Positions 1 to 10,242 are shown, counted from the first letter of the stretch. The stretch: DNA of 64,000 nucleotides from Paludibacter sp. (GCA_031292575.1 JARLGX010000006.1:1-64000); one strand, 5' to 3'. The notes: a model not told the origin generated them from the sequence alone. Made by a program: numbers and translations.

Positions 1-241
1 ACTTTAGCTCATTTTCATATAAATCACAAATATAGAAATATATGGATATTAATTTTTGTTCTTTTTCTCTGGGAATCATACTTAGAATATTACTGCGAAT
101 TTTCTTCTAAGATAATGATTTTCAGAGAATTGAACAAACTATTTTACACTTATTTCCTTTATTATAAACACTTTAAACTAACAAAGAATTACGGAGTCTC
201 TACTCCTGATTCGCATAATTAATAATTTACAATTAATTATT
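1..241. other. AT-rich intergenic region at window edge
   Basis: No ORF or RNA gene is visible. A short hairpin (GGAGT, 4-nt loop, ACTCC) lies near 193-206. The last 40 bases are AT-rich and probably form the 5' untranslated region of the downstream DUF4861 gene. Confidence 0.4.
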
Positions 242-1372
242 ATGAAAAAAATTGGATTTATCATTTTAGCTTCCCTCCTGCTCATTACGGGTGCATTTGC
301 CCAACGAAAAATTGTTGTGTCAAACAGTTTGGGAATTGACAGAAAAAATGAACTGGTAGAGGTTAACGTATTGGCATTAAAATTACCGTTTGAGACAAAA
401 ACTTATGTATTGAAGAATAATCAAAACAAAGAAGTTGCTTATCAATTAATTTATAACAAAAATAAGAAACCTCAATCAATTCTTTTTCAAGCTGATGTGA
501 AAGCAAATGGCTCTACTATATATTCTTTAACGGAAGGAAAACCAGCTGTAGTTAAACCAAAAACCTTTGCAAGATTTGTTCCGGAACGCAAAGATGATTT
601 TGCATGGGAAAACGACATGGCCGCCTACAGAATGTACGGACCTGCCTTGGCAAACGAAAATCCGAGTAACGGAGTTGATTTTTGGTCGAAATCTACCGAA
701 AATCTAGTTGTAAATCAACGATACAGAGATGATATATATAATGGAATTTCGTATCACATTGACCATGGTATTGGACTTGATTTTTACAAAGTAGCACACA
801 CTTTAGGCTGTGGAGGAATAGCACCCTTTGTTGATGATAAATTATGGATTGGCGACCATTTTACAAGTTATAAAGTACTTGAAGTCGGACCATTACGATC
901 TAAGTTTAAGCTCATTTATGATTCGGTAAAAGTTGGTAATTCAATTTACACCGAGGAAATTACAATTACAACTTGTGCCGGTTCGTTGCTAAACAAAGGG
1001 GACGTAAAATATATTGGAGTTAATCAAAAAATGGAATTAGCTACCGGTATTTATTTACATGATAATAAAGGTGTATTAACACAAAATGTAGCAAATGGCA
1101 CTTCAGCTTATGCCGAAGAAGCTGTGTCGGACTATAATGTACCTGAGGGGCGCAATTATGTGGGCGTTTATATCCCGGCTAAAGTAAACAAAGCATTTAA
1201 AGCTGTTGAACATGGGTTGATGACAAGTTCTTACAAAGCTGGCGATACTTTTACTTATTATTTTGGCGGAGGCTGGAGCAGATGGCATTATCCTACTGAC
1301 GAATCGTGGTTTAATGCTGTGAATCAATTTGCCCAATGCATAAAAAATCCTTTAAAAATAACCATTAAATAG
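242..1372 (+). CDS. Exported DUF4861 family protein
   Basis: The 376-residue product starts with a signal peptide (MKKIGFIILASLLLITGAFAQ, probable cleavage after AFA), so it should be periplasmic or surface-located. The block RKDDFAWENDMAAYRMYGP, a third of the way in, is characteristic of DUF4861, a Bacteroidetes family often encoded near polysaccharide-degradation genes. The C-terminal part carries the GWSRWHYPTDESW-type ending seen in the family. No catalytic role is established for the family, and none is claimed. It stands alone here: no SusC/SusD or glycosidase gene is adjacent, and a terminator follows at once, so it is probably monocistronic. Confidence 0.85.
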   Translation: MKKIGFIILASLLLITGAFAQRKIVVSNSLGIDRKNELVEVNVLALKLPFETKTYVLKNNQNKEVAYQLIYNKNKKPQSILFQADVKANGSTIYSLTEGKPAVVKPKTFARFVPERKDDFAWENDMAAYRMYGPALANENPSNGVDFWSKSTENLVVNQRYRDDIYNGISYHIDHGIGLDFYKVAHTLGCGGIAPFVDDKLWIGDHFTSYKVLEVGPLRSKFKLIYDSVKVGNSIYTEEITITTCAGSLLNKGDVKYIGVNQKMELATGIYLHDNKGVLTQNVANGTSAYAEEAVSDYNVPEGRNYVGVYIPAKVNKAFKAVEHGLMTSSYKAGDTFTYYFGGGWSRWHYPTDESWFNAVNQFAQCIKNPLKITIK

Positions 1373-1396
1373 CTTATAATCTATATATTAGCTAAT

Positions 1397-1430
1397 AAAT
1401 CCTTGCTTTTATCATAAAGCAAGGATTTTT
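1397..1430 (+). terminator. Intrinsic terminator after DUF4861 gene
   Basis: A 13-bp perfect stem (AAATCCTTGCTTT / AAAGCAAGGATTT) with a 6-nt loop is followed by a T run. Confidence 0.85.
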
Positions 1431-1447
1431 TATTCATCTAAATTGCT

Positions 1448-1455
1448 TAATTTTG
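1448..1455 (+). promoter_or_regulatory. Putative -7 promoter element of tsaB
   Basis: TAATTTTG matches the Bacteroidetes -7 consensus TAnnTTTG and lies about 30 bases before the tsaB start codon, giving a short 5' leader. Confidence 0.5.
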
Positions 1456-1486
1456 CAATACTTTCATTTTCTATTTTAAAAATAAG

Positions 1487-2170
1487 ATGATTATACTTCA
1501 TATCGAAACTTCAACCAATGTATGTTCAGTTGCACTAAGTGAAAATGCCAACTGTCTGTTTTCCAAATCAAATGCCGATGGTATGAATCATGCAGCTTTG
1601 TTAAGTAGCTTTATTGCAGAAGCTCTGGCTGTATTGAAACCATATGATAAAAAACCTGATGCAGTGGCAGTAAGTAGCGGACCGGGCTCATACACCGGAT
1701 TACGAATTGGTGTTTCAACTGCCAAAGGCTTGTGTTATGGTTATGGAATTCCAATGATTGCTGTCAGTACACTCGAGGTATTGACAGTACAAGCTTTAAA
1801 TATTGTAAAAGAAAAAGGAAATGCTTTGTTTTGCCCCATGATTGATGCCCGACGCATGGAGGTTTATTCGGCATTTTATAATGAAATGAGTGAAATTTAC
1901 CGCGATATTGCTGCTGATATCATTACTCCTGATTCATATGCCGAAATACTTGTAAGTCAACCGGTTTACTTCTTTGGAAACGGAGCTGAAAAATGTAAAA
2001 CCACACTAATAAATTCCAATGCCCGTTTTATTGATAATTTAGTTCCGCTAGCCGAAAATATGATTTCGTTTGCTGAAAAGGCATTTGCCGAAAAGAAATT
2101 TGTGGATGTGGCTTATTTTGAACCATTTTACCTGAAAGAATTTCAGACAACAACGCCAAAAAAAATATAG
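1487..2170 (+). CDS. tsaB: tRNA N6-threonylcarbamoyladenosine biosynthesis protein TsaB
   Basis: The 227-residue protein begins IILHIETSTNVCSVAL, the ASKHA-fold N-terminus of TsaB, and carries the family block SGPGSYTGLRIGVSTAKGL around residues 65-83. TsaB is the inactive TsaD paralogue that scaffolds the TsaD-TsaB-TsaE complex, which transfers threonylcarbamoyl to A37 of ANN-decoding tRNAs in the cytosol. Length is typical for the family. The gene has its own likely promoter and lies between two terminators, so it appears monocistronic. Its stop codon is inside the palindrome that follows. Confidence 0.95.
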   Translation: MIILHIETSTNVCSVALSENANCLFSKSNADGMNHAALLSSFIAEALAVLKPYDKKPDAVAVSSGPGSYTGLRIGVSTAKGLCYGYGIPMIAVSTLEVLTVQALNIVKEKGNALFCPMIDARRMEVYSAFYNEMSEIYRDIAADIITPDSYAEILVSQPVYFFGNGAEKCKTTLINSNARFIDNLVPLAENMISFAEKAFAEKKFVDVAYFEPFYLKEFQTTTPKKI

Positions 2171-2194
2171 AGACGCTGTAAGCCAACGTCTCTA
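2168..2194. repeat. Palindromic TAGAGACG...CGTCTCTA element
   Basis: Inverted arms TAGAGACG (2168-2175) and CGTCTCTA (2187-2194) enclose an 11-nt loop. The element overlaps the tsaB stop codon and lies between convergent genes, so it may serve as a terminator for both strands. The arm sequence resembles dispersed REP-like palindromes (GTAGAGACG type). Confidence 0.5.
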
Positions 2195-2201
2195 CGTAAA
2201 A

Positions 2202-3605
2202 TTACAGTTCAAATTCCTGCCCCGATTCAGGTATTTCTATATCATGAAAACCTGCCTTCTTCAGTTCTTCACTGTATTTTTGTTGAACTTCATATTCACC
2301 ATGAACTAAGAATGTTTTCTTTATCTGCTTAGTATCCTGACAACTCAGGAAAGATTTCATTTCATTATAATCGCCATGACCTGAAAATGCTTCAATTTTT
2401 GCAATGCTTGCATTCACTTCGTGCATTTCTCCAAATATTGAAATGTACCGTAAGCCCGGTTCCTGTATTCTTGCACCTAATGAACTTGGCGTACAATAAC
2501 CTACTATCAAAATTGTATTTCTCCAATCCGATACATTATTGGCTACGTGATGTTTAATCCTTCCAGCTTCCAACATACCCGACGACGAAATAATTATGCA
2601 AGGTTTGTGATAATCGTTTAAGGCTTTCGACTCGTCCACATTTTTAATATAATGCAGGGAGTTGAATCCAAACGGATCGGGATCTGTTTTTAAAACTTGT
2701 TTTACATCATCATTCATACATTCAGGATGCAAACGGAATATCTCGGTAGCATTTACAGAAAGTGGACTATCAACAAATACTTCAATTTTAGGTAGTAGAT
2801 TTTTGTTAAACAAGTCGTTGAGCACAAAAACTATTTCCTGGGTGCGTCCAATGGAAAATGAAGGAATGATTAACTTACCACCTTTTGTCACACAGGTATC
2901 CAATACTATTTTCAATAAATCTTCTTCCGTGTCTTTATCTGCAGGATGTAACCTATCTCCATAAGTTGATTCGGTAATCAGGTAATCGCATTGTGGAAAA
3001 GCTGTTGGTGGATGAATAATTCGGTTATGCGGACGACCAATATCGCCCGTATAGGCTAAATGTACCTTCTCCCCATCTTCCAGCAATTCCAGATTTACCA
3101 CCGCCCCGCCAAGCATATGCCCGGTATTTGTAAACTTGACATTAATTTTATCATTAATCTGAAAACGGCGATCAAATGCAACTCCAATAAAAAGTTCCAT
3201 ACATTTTTCCGTATCATCCTGGTTATAAATAGGCTCAACTGGTGGAAGACCTTGTTTATCACGCTTTTTATTAAACCATTTTATATCCAGTTCCTGAATA
3301 TGACCACTATCAGCCAGCATGATAGCACAAAGGTCGCGGGTTGCATTGGTACAAATCACCGATCCCCGAAAACCAAGTTTATACATATAAGGAATAAGTC
3401 CTGAGTGATCGATATGTGCATGAGAAAGAATAAGATAATCGATGGAAGATGGTTCAAAACCCAAATTACGGTTCATTGCATCTGTTTCCAGTCCTTTTCC
3501 CTGAAACATACCACAATCGAGAAGAATACGTTTGCCTTCATTTGTGGTAATCAGGTGTTTGCTGCCGGTTACTTCGCGGGCAGCTCCAATAAATTTGATT
3601 TTCAT
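2202..3605 (-). CDS. MBL-fold beta-CASP ribonuclease
   Basis: The 467-residue protein has an N-terminal metallo-beta-lactamase domain with the zinc motif HAHIDHSG (about residue 62) and further metal or active-site blocks TGHMLGG, TGDIGR and TESTYGDR. A beta-CASP insert follows, with SFSIGRTQE and SSSGMLEAGRIKHH. The C-terminal RMMBL segment contains VFGEMHEVNA, SGHGDY and VHGEYE. This order is that of bacterial RNA-degrading beta-CASP enzymes of the TTHA0252 type, cytoplasmic exo/endonucleases acting on RNA. The gene appears monocistronic. Substrate specificity cannot be read from the sequence. Confidence 0.9.
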   Translation of the reverse strand: MKIKFIGAAREVTGSKHLITTNEGKRILLDCGMFQGKGLETDAMNRNLGFEPSSIDYLILSHAHIDHSGLIPYMYKLGFRGSVICTNATRDLCAIMLADSGHIQELDIKWFNKKRDKQGLPPVEPIYNQDDTEKCMELFIGVAFDRRFQINDKINVKFTNTGHMLGGAVVNLELLEDGEKVHLAYTGDIGRPHNRIIHPPTAFPQCDYLITESTYGDRLHPADKDTEEDLLKIVLDTCVTKGGKLIIPSFSIGRTQEIVFVLNDLFNKNLLPKIEVFVDSPLSVNATEIFRLHPECMNDDVKQVLKTDPDPFGFNSLHYIKNVDESKALNDYHKPCIIISSSGMLEAGRIKHHVANNVSDWRNTILIVGYCTPSSLGARIQEPGLRYISIFGEMHEVNASIAKIEAFSGHGDYNEMKSFLSCQDTKQIKKTFLVHGEYEVQQKYSEELKKAGFHDIEIPESGQEFEL

Positions 3606-3853
3606 GGTAGTGATTATTTATCTAAAATTATATTGTTTTTTTACACTCCAAAACTAATCATTTCATTTTACAATTCCAATTATTTCGTTAATCATTTACT
3701 TATATTCTAGTGTAGAATAAATTTCTCAATATTTTTTTATAACAAAAAGGGCTCAAAGCTTATGATTATACGAGATTTGAATGTAATAAATCCTAATTTT
3801 GCCATCTCTGCATTGCAAAATGGAAATATTGTACTAATTTTGTAACCTAATAA
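3606..3853. promoter_or_regulatory. Divergent promoter region with TAATTTTG at 3835-3842
   Basis: The region lies between divergent genes. On the + strand TAATTTTG occurs at 3794-3801 and 3835-3842; the second copy is only 12 bases from the ATG at 3854, so the ATPase message would be almost leaderless. No ORF is visible here. Confidence 0.4.
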
Positions 3854-5038
3854 ATGTATATGGAGGCGTTTTATAAAACACATATCTATTTAGTTGAACA
3901 CGTACAATCGCCCGTAAGGAGAATGCTTATGGATGAAATTGATTGGACGCATAGGTTGATTGGCATAAAAGGTAGTCGTGGTGTGGGAAAAACAACCTTC
4001 TTGCTTCAATATGCCAAAGAACATTTTGGAACTGACAGAAGTTGTTTATACATAAATTTCAATAATCTTTATTTTACTGAACATACACTGGTTGAATTTG
4101 CTGAAGAGTTTTGTGCTCAGGGTGGTAAAACATTACTGCTCGATCAAACTTTTAAGTATGAAAATTGGTCGAAAGAATTACGTGAATGTTACGACCGTTT
4201 CCCTGACCTGCATATTGTTTTTTCAGGTTCATCGGTTATGCGTCTGATTGAAGATAACACTGATTTACAGGGAATTATTGCATCTTACAATTTACGAGGA
4301 TTTTCATTTCGGGAATTCTTGAATTTACAGGCCGGAACTGATTTAAGATCATTCACCTTGGATGAAATTATGCAAAATCATGTTCAGATTTCACAAGATA
4401 TTTGCTCTAAGGTTCATCCGCTTGAATATTTTCAGGACTATTTACATCACGGTTATTATCCCTTTTTTCTGGAGGATCGCAATTTTTCAGAAAATCTGAT
4501 TAAAACCATGAATATGATGCTGGAAGTAGATATTTTACTCATTAAACAAATTGAGCTGAAATACCTTTCCAAAATACGCCGATTGCTTTATTTGATAATG
4601 AATTCTGCTCCTGCAGCTCCCAATGTAAGCCAATTGAGCAAAGAAATTGAGGTATCTCGTGCAACCATCATGAACTATATAAAATACTTGAAAGATGCCC
4701 GCTTGTTGAACATGCTGTATACCGATGGTGATGAATATCCGAAAAAACCAAATTTGGTTTATGTACACAACACGAATTTAATGTACACGATTAATTCTGG
4801 AAATGTAGATAAACTGGCCGAACAAAAAACTTTCTTTTACAATGCATTACACGTTCGCCATAAAGTAAACATTTGCAAATATCATTTAGATTTTTGTATA
4901 GACCAACAATTTCATTTCAAATGCGAAAGCAAACCTGAAACCGGAAAGCATTATTCGAAAGTGATTTATGCAGCCGATGAAATTGAAATTGGAAATAAAA
5001 ACACGATACCATTATGGTTGTTTGGGTTCCTTTATTGA
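3854..5038 (+). CDS. ATP-binding protein, AAA_14/DUF4143 type
   Basis: The 394-residue protein has a Walker A motif GSRGVGKTTFLL near residue 39 and a sensor-like stretch HIVFSGSSVM near residue 123, followed by the FSFREFLNL block typical of the AAA_14 family. A winged-helix-like middle segment (SQLSKEIEVSRATIMNYIKYLKDARLL) precedes a nuclease-like DUF4143 C-terminus. Proteins of this family are common, multi-copy ATPases in Bacteroidetes with no settled function; some are toxin-like or transposition-associated. The start could be the first ATG or the one two codons later. No partner gene is adjacent. Confidence 0.8.
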   Translation: MYMEAFYKTHIYLVEHVQSPVRRMLMDEIDWTHRLIGIKGSRGVGKTTFLLQYAKEHFGTDRSCLYINFNNLYFTEHTLVEFAEEFCAQGGKTLLLDQTFKYENWSKELRECYDRFPDLHIVFSGSSVMRLIEDNTDLQGIIASYNLRGFSFREFLNLQAGTDLRSFTLDEIMQNHVQISQDICSKVHPLEYFQDYLHHGYYPFFLEDRNFSENLIKTMNMMLEVDILLIKQIELKYLSKIRRLLYLIMNSAPAAPNVSQLSKEIEVSRATIMNYIKYLKDARLLNMLYTDGDEYPKKPNLVYVHNTNLMYTINSGNVDKLAEQKTFFYNALHVRHKVNICKYHLDFCIDQQFHFKCESKPETGKHYSKVIYAADEIEIGNKNTIPLWLFGFLY

Positions 5039-5164
5039 TAGAAACCTTGCCAATAATGAGAAGAATATAACAGATAAAAATTAAAAACAAATAATAAAAA
5101 TAACAATAACAACTTACCTCAGTTCCCCTTTAGGGATTAGGGGTTTAATAAAATTACTAACAAA

Positions 5165-8100
5165 ATGGCTAAATCTAAAAAATTTTTAACCTGTGATGGT
5201 AATCAAGCTGCTGCACATATTTCGTATATGTTCTCTGAAGTGGCAGCAATTTACCCAATTACACCATCATCAACTATGGCAGAATATGTTGACGAATGGG
5301 CTGCCAGTGGTCGCAAAAACATTTGGGGCGAAAAGGTTCAAGTACAGGAAATGCAATCTGAAGCTGGTGCTGCTGCCGCAATGCATGGATCACTTCAAGC
5401 CGGTGCGTTGACTACTACTTTCACAGCCTCACAAGGTCTGTTGCTGATGGTTCCAAATATGTATAAAGTTGCCGGAGAGTTACTTCCGGGTGTTTATCAC
5501 GTTTCGGCTCGTGCATTAGCTTCACATGCTCTTTCTATTTTTGGTGATCATCAGGATGTTATGGCTGTTCGTCAAACAGGATGTGCCATGTTTGCCACCG
5601 GTTCTGTACAGGAAGTTATGGATATGGCTGCAGTAGCACATTTGGCAGCTATCAAAACACGTGTTCCTTTTGTACACTTCTTCGATGGTTTCCGCACCTC
5701 GCACGAAATACAAAAAATAGAACAAATAGATCAGGAAGATTTGATTCCGTTAATTGACCAAGAAGCTTTACAAGCTTTCCGCAATCGTGCACTGAATTCA
5801 GAACATCCGGTTGCACGCGGTACAGCTCAAAACGGCGACGTTTACTTTCAGGCACGCGAAGCTTCAAATCCATTCTACGATGCAATTCCTGCTGTAGTTG
5901 AAGATTATCTTGAAAAATTAGCTGTCGTAACTGGTCGCAAATATGGGTTATTCGATTACTACGGAGCTGAAGATGCTGACAGGGTGGTTATTGCCATGGG
6001 TTCATCAACAGAAGCCATTCGCGAAGGTATCGACCACTTGAATGCTAAAGGTGAAAAAGTTGGTTTAATTTCTGTTCACTTATATCGTCCATTCTCAGCT
6101 AAACACTTCTTGGCTGCACTTCCAAAAACAGCAAAACGCATTTGCGTTCTTGACCGCACAAAAGAACCCGGTGCAACCGGCGAACCATTGTATCTTGATG
6201 TAAAAGATGTATTGTACGGCTCTGAAAATCAACCATTGGTTGTTGGAGGACGCTATGGTTTATCTTCAAAAGACTTTACTCCTGCCCAAGTACTTTCTGT
6301 TTACGAAAATCTTTCGTTACCAGAACCACGTAATCATTTTACGGTAGGTATTGTTGATGATGTAACTTTCACGTCCCTTCCGCTCAAAGAAGAAATTTCA
6401 TTGGGAGGTGCTGGAACATTTGAAGCTAAATTCTATGGTCTAGGTGCTGATGGTACAGTAGGTGCAAATAAAAACTCAATCAAAATTATTGGTGATAATA
6501 CTGATAAATATTGCCAGGCATATTTCGCTTATGATTCTAAAAAATCGGGTGGATTTACCTGTTCACACCTTCGTTTTGGTGAAACGCCAATTCGTTCCAC
6601 TTATTTGGTTACAACTCCCGACTTTGTGGCATGTCACGTGCAAGCATACCTGAAGCTATATGATGTTACTAAAGGATTGAAGAAAAACGGCACATTCCTG
6701 CTGAATACAATTTGGAATGCTGAAGAAGTAAAAAAGAATCTTCCTACTAACGTAAAAAAATACCTGGCAATTAATAACATAAGTCTTTATATTATTAATG
6801 CAACCAACATCGCGGAAGAAATTGGTTTGGGAAATCGCACCAACACCATTCTTCAATCGGCATTTTTCAAAATTGCCAACGTTGTGCCTTACGAATTGGC
6901 TGTTGAAAAAATGAAATATGCTATCAACAAATCGTATGGCAAAAAAGGAGAAGATGTTGTAAAGAAGAACTATGCAGCTGTCGATCGTGGTGGTGAATAT
7001 ACAAAGGTGGAAATTCCAATTGAATGGACTCTTTTGTTAGACGAAAATGATGCAAATAATGCTATAGTTCCTTCATTTATCAAAGACATTGTTCGCCCTA
7101 TCAATGCACAAGCAGGTGATGATCTTCCGGTTTCTGCTTTCAAAGGTCGTGAAGATGGAACATGGGAACAAGGCACTTCTAAATTTGAGAAACGTGGTAT
7201 TGCCTCATTTGTACCGGTTTGGAATTCTGAAAACTGTATTCAATGTAATCAATGTGCTTATGTTTGCCCTCACGCTGTTATCCGCCCGTTTATTTTGGAC
7301 GAAGCTGAGCAAGCAAAAGCTCCGTTTAAAGACACTTTGAAAGCTAATGGAAAACAATTTGCAGGCATGACATTCCGTATTCAGGTTGATGTGCTTGATT
7401 GTACCGGTTGTGGTAATTGTGCTGAGGTTTGTCCGGGTAATAAAGGCAACAAAGCTTTGAATATGACTCATATCGATTCACAATATCCAAATCAGGAAAA
7501 TTGGGAATTCTGCGCTACTGAAATTAAATCGAAACAAAATTTGGTAGACATAAAAGGTAATGTGAAAAACTCGCAATTGGCAACTCCACTCTTCGAATTC
7601 TCGGGTGCTTGTGCCGGTTGTGGCGAAACTCCTTATGTGAAACTTGTTTCTCAACTTTTTGGCGACCGTCAAATGGTGGCTAATGCCACTGGTTGTAGTT
7701 CAATTTATTCTAACTCTGCTCCTTCTACCCCATATACAACAAACGACGAAGGTCGCGGACCGGCTTGGGCTAACTCTTTGTTTGAAGATAATGCTGAATT
7801 TGGATTGGGTATGGTGTTTGCCAATGACAATATGCGCGAACGGTTAGTTCGATTGATGACTGAAGCTCTTGCAGCCGATTGTTGTTCGGACGAATTGAAA
7901 GGTTTATTTGCAGAATGGATTGAAAAACGCGAAATTGCCGAAGAAACTATAATTCTTGAACGTAAAATTACTCCGTTAGTAAAAGCCGGAACATGTTCAT
8001 ATTGCAAAGAAATTGCCAGTTTAACCCAATATCTTGTAAAACAATCGCAATGGATTATTGGTGGTGATGGTTGGGCTTATGATATCGGTTTTGGTGGTTT

Positions 8101-8698
8101 AGATCATGTTATTGCTTCAGGTAAAAACGTAAATATCCTTGTATTGGATACAGAAATTTACTCTAACACCGGAGGTCAGGCTTCTAAATCTACTCCGGTG
8201 GGTGCAGTTGCCAAATTTGCTGCTTCGGGTAAACGTGTTCGCAAAAAAGACTTAGGTATGATTGCCGCAACTTATGGGTATGTTTATGTAGCCCAGGTAG
8301 CTATGGGTGCTAACCAAGGTCAGACCTTGAAAGCAATTCGTGAAGCTGAAGCTTATGACGGACCATCAATTGTGATTGCATATTCACCTTGTATCAGTCA
8401 CGGACTTCGTGCAGGTATGGGAATGGCTCAGAACGAACAAGAACGTGCTGTAGAATGCGGATACTGGCATTTGTACCGTTACAATCCAGCTTTGGAAGCA
8501 GAAGGAAAGAACCCGATGACTTTAGATTCGAAAGAACCACAATGGGATAAATTCCAGGATTTCTTACAAGGTGAAGTTCGTTACACTTCGTTGATGAAAC
8601 AATTCCCTGCCGAAGCTAAAGAATTGTTTGTAGCAGCCGAAGAAAATGCCAAATGGCGTTATACAGGCTACAAGCGCATGGCCGATCAACAATTTTAA
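5165..8698 (+). CDS. nifJ: Pyruvate:ferredoxin (flavodoxin) oxidoreductase
   Basis: The 1177-residue homodimer-type enzyme oxidises pyruvate to acetyl-CoA and CO2, passing electrons to ferredoxin or flavodoxin in the cytosol of anaerobes. Domains in order: N-terminal pyruvate-binding domain (IYPITPSSTMAE, about residue 34), transketolase C-like domain, EKR/gamma-type domain, a two-[4Fe-4S] ferredoxin domain (CIQCNQCAYVCP near residue 688 and CTGCGNCAEVCP near 745), then the TPP domain with SGACAGCGE (about 812) and GDGWAYDIGFGG (about 966). The cysteines for all three clusters, including CSYCKE, are present. Length is normal for the single-chain form. A terminator follows directly. Confidence 0.97.
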   Translation: MAKSKKFLTCDGNQAAAHISYMFSEVAAIYPITPSSTMAEYVDEWAASGRKNIWGEKVQVQEMQSEAGAAAAMHGSLQAGALTTTFTASQGLLLMVPNMYKVAGELLPGVYHVSARALASHALSIFGDHQDVMAVRQTGCAMFATGSVQEVMDMAAVAHLAAIKTRVPFVHFFDGFRTSHEIQKIEQIDQEDLIPLIDQEALQAFRNRALNSEHPVARGTAQNGDVYFQAREASNPFYDAIPAVVEDYLEKLAVVTGRKYGLFDYYGAEDADRVVIAMGSSTEAIREGIDHLNAKGEKVGLISVHLYRPFSAKHFLAALPKTAKRICVLDRTKEPGATGEPLYLDVKDVLYGSENQPLVVGGRYGLSSKDFTPAQVLSVYENLSLPEPRNHFTVGIVDDVTFTSLPLKEEISLGGAGTFEAKFYGLGADGTVGANKNSIKIIGDNTDKYCQAYFAYDSKKSGGFTCSHLRFGETPIRSTYLVTTPDFVACHVQAYLKLYDVTKGLKKNGTFLLNTIWNAEEVKKNLPTNVKKYLAINNISLYIINATNIAEEIGLGNRTNTILQSAFFKIANVVPYELAVEKMKYAINKSYGKKGEDVVKKNYAAVDRGGEYTKVEIPIEWTLLLDENDANNAIVPSFIKDIVRPINAQAGDDLPVSAFKGREDGTWEQGTSKFEKRGIASFVPVWNSENCIQCNQCAYVCPHAVIRPFILDEAEQAKAPFKDTLKANGKQFAGMTFRIQVDVLDCTGCGNCAEVCPGNKGNKALNMTHIDSQYPNQENWEFCATEIKSKQNLVDIKGNVKNSQLATPLFEFSGACAGCGETPYVKLVSQLFGDRQMVANATGCSSIYSNSAPSTPYTTNDEGRGPAWANSLFEDNAEFGLGMVFANDNMRERLVRLMTEALAADCCSDELKGLFAEWIEKREIAEETIILERKITPLVKAGTCSYCKEIASLTQYLVKQSQWIIGGDGWAYDIGFGGLDHVIASGKNVNILVLDTEIYSNTGGQASKSTPVGAVAKFAASGKRVRKKDLGMIAATYGYVYVAQVAMGANQGQTLKAIREAEAYDGPSIVIAYSPCISHGLRAGMGMAQNEQERAVECGYWHLYRYNPALEAEGKNPMTLDSKEPQWDKFQDFLQGEVRYTSLMKQFPAEAKELFVAAEENAKWRYTGYKRMADQQF

Positions 8699-8728
8699 TT
8701 TGTTTAATGTTTAGAACTTTAGAATTCA

Positions 8729-8764
8729 AAAAAAAGACTGCTCAGATTTGGGCAGTCTTTTTTT
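8729..8764. terminator. Bidirectional terminator between nifJ and ndh
   Basis: AAAAAGACTGC and GCAGTCTTTTT form an 11-bp stem with A and T runs on both sides, placed between two convergent genes. Confidence 0.85.
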
Positions 8765-8766
8765 GA

Positions 8767-10062
8767 TTATTTGTCAATTACTTTCTCTTTCTTGTAATTG
8801 ATATTGGTAATTATTCGCAATGAAGTATCTTTGGTCATATAACTCCATGCCCAGTTGAAAAATATAATTATTTTATTGCGAACACTCAATATAAGCATTA
8901 GGTGCAAAAACATCCAAATATACCAGGCAATCGGACCTTTGAACTTAATAAACGGAAGTTCTACTACCGCCTTATGTTTCCCAATTGTGGCCATCATTCC
9001 CATATCATTGTATTCATATTCATTTAGCTCGGAGTTTTCATTTTTCAATGACTTTAGTATATTCTTACCTAAGTTTTTTGCCTGATTAATAGCTACATTT
9101 GCTACTTGCGGATGGCCTTTTGGATATTTAGGAGTTTCCATGTAAGCAACATCACCTACGGCATAGATATTATCAAAACGTTTCAATTTGTTATATCTGT
9201 CTACAATATACCTGCTTTTAAAAATATCATCAGGCTCCAAACCTTCAATAATATTCCCCGTAACTCCTGCTGCCCAAATCACATTTTTTGTATTTATCTT
9301 TTCTCCCGTATTAAGCACTGCAACGGTTCCATCGTAAGATTGAATCAAGGTCTCTGTTTTTACAATAACACCCATGTCTTCCAGGTATTTTCTGGAAGCA
9401 ACTTTCGATTCTTCACTCATGTTATTGAGTGTATTTTTACTTCCTTCGATAAGAATAATATTAAATTTTGAGAAATCAATATTATGATAATCTTTTGGTA
9501 ATACATCCTTCTTCAGTTCGGCAAATGCGCCCGAAAGTTCAACCCCTGTGGGTCCTGCACCAACAATAACTATATTCATCCAGGCTTGTTTATCCTCGGG
9601 TCGGGCAAAAATTTCTTTCTCAAAGCTAAAAAGAATCTTATTACGAATGTCTATCGATTCCTGAGTAGTTTTCATTGAGAATGCATTGTCGCTCATTTGT
9701 GCATTTCCAAAAAAATTTGTTTTACAACCGGTGGCAATGACCAGATGGTCGTAGGTGATTGTTCGATCATAGGCAGTCATAATTTTCTTGTCGACGGGAT
9801 TTATGCTGATAATATCAGCCATTCGGAAATCAACTGTTTTACTTTTCTGAAAAATTTTACGAAAAGGAAAAGAAATGCTCGATGGCTCGAGTCGACCTGT
9901 TGCCACTTGATAGAATAAGGGTTGAAATTGATGATGATTTTGTTTATCAACCAAAATTATTTTTAAACCTGATTTCATTAAAGTTGTGGCTAATTGTAAA
10001 CCCGCAAATCCACCTCCGATTATGACAACTTTGTCTCCTTTTTTTATTCCTAAATTACTCAT
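8767..10062 (-). CDS. ndh: Type II NADH:quinone oxidoreductase
   Basis: The 431-residue flavoprotein has an FAD-binding GGGFAGLQLA motif at its N-terminus, an NAD-binding GAGPTGVELSGAFAEL motif near residue 167 and the IYAVGDVA FAD block. A hydrophobic C-terminal stretch (AWYIWMFLHLMLILSV) should anchor it to the inner face of the membrane. NDH-2 enzymes oxidise NADH and reduce quinone without pumping protons. No other respiratory gene is adjacent. The NADH and quinone assignment comes from the family; other small-molecule acceptors are possible. Confidence 0.88.
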   Translation of the reverse strand: MSNLGIKKGDKVVIIGGGFAGLQLATTLMKSGLKIILVDKQNHHQFQPLFYQVATGRLEPSSISFPFRKIFQKSKTVDFRMADIISINPVDKKIMTAYDRTITYDHLVIATGCKTNFFGNAQMSDNAFSMKTTQESIDIRNKILFSFEKEIFARPEDKQAWMNIVIVGAGPTGVELSGAFAELKKDVLPKDYHNIDFSKFNIILIEGSKNTLNNMSEESKVASRKYLEDMGVIVKTETLIQSYDGTVAVLNTGEKINTKNVIWAAGVTGNIIEGLEPDDIFKSRYIVDRYNKLKRFDNIYAVGDVAYMETPKYPKGHPQVANVAINQAKNLGKNILKSLKNENSELNEYEYNDMGMMATIGKHKAVVELPFIKFKGPIAWYIWMFLHLMLILSVRNKIIIFFNWAWSYMTKDTSLRIITNINYKKEKVIDK

Positions 10063-10227
10063 TTTTAATTTTTTCGGGAAATTTATTTCACTTTATACAT
10101 CTAACAACAAAAATAGACAATAGTTGACTAATATAAATATTCGTCTCTTATTTATATGCTATTTTGAATATAATTGATTGTAAATAAAACAGATAAAGAT
10201 ATAAAAACTTATTTAAAATATTATCTC

Positions 10228-10235
10228 TATCTTTG
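10228..10235 (+). promoter_or_regulatory. -7 promoter element of rnpB
   Basis: TATCTTTG matches TAnnTTTG and ends 7 bases before the predicted 5' end of RNase P RNA, exactly where a -7 element should be. Confidence 0.7.
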
Positions 10236-10242
10236 TGGCAAA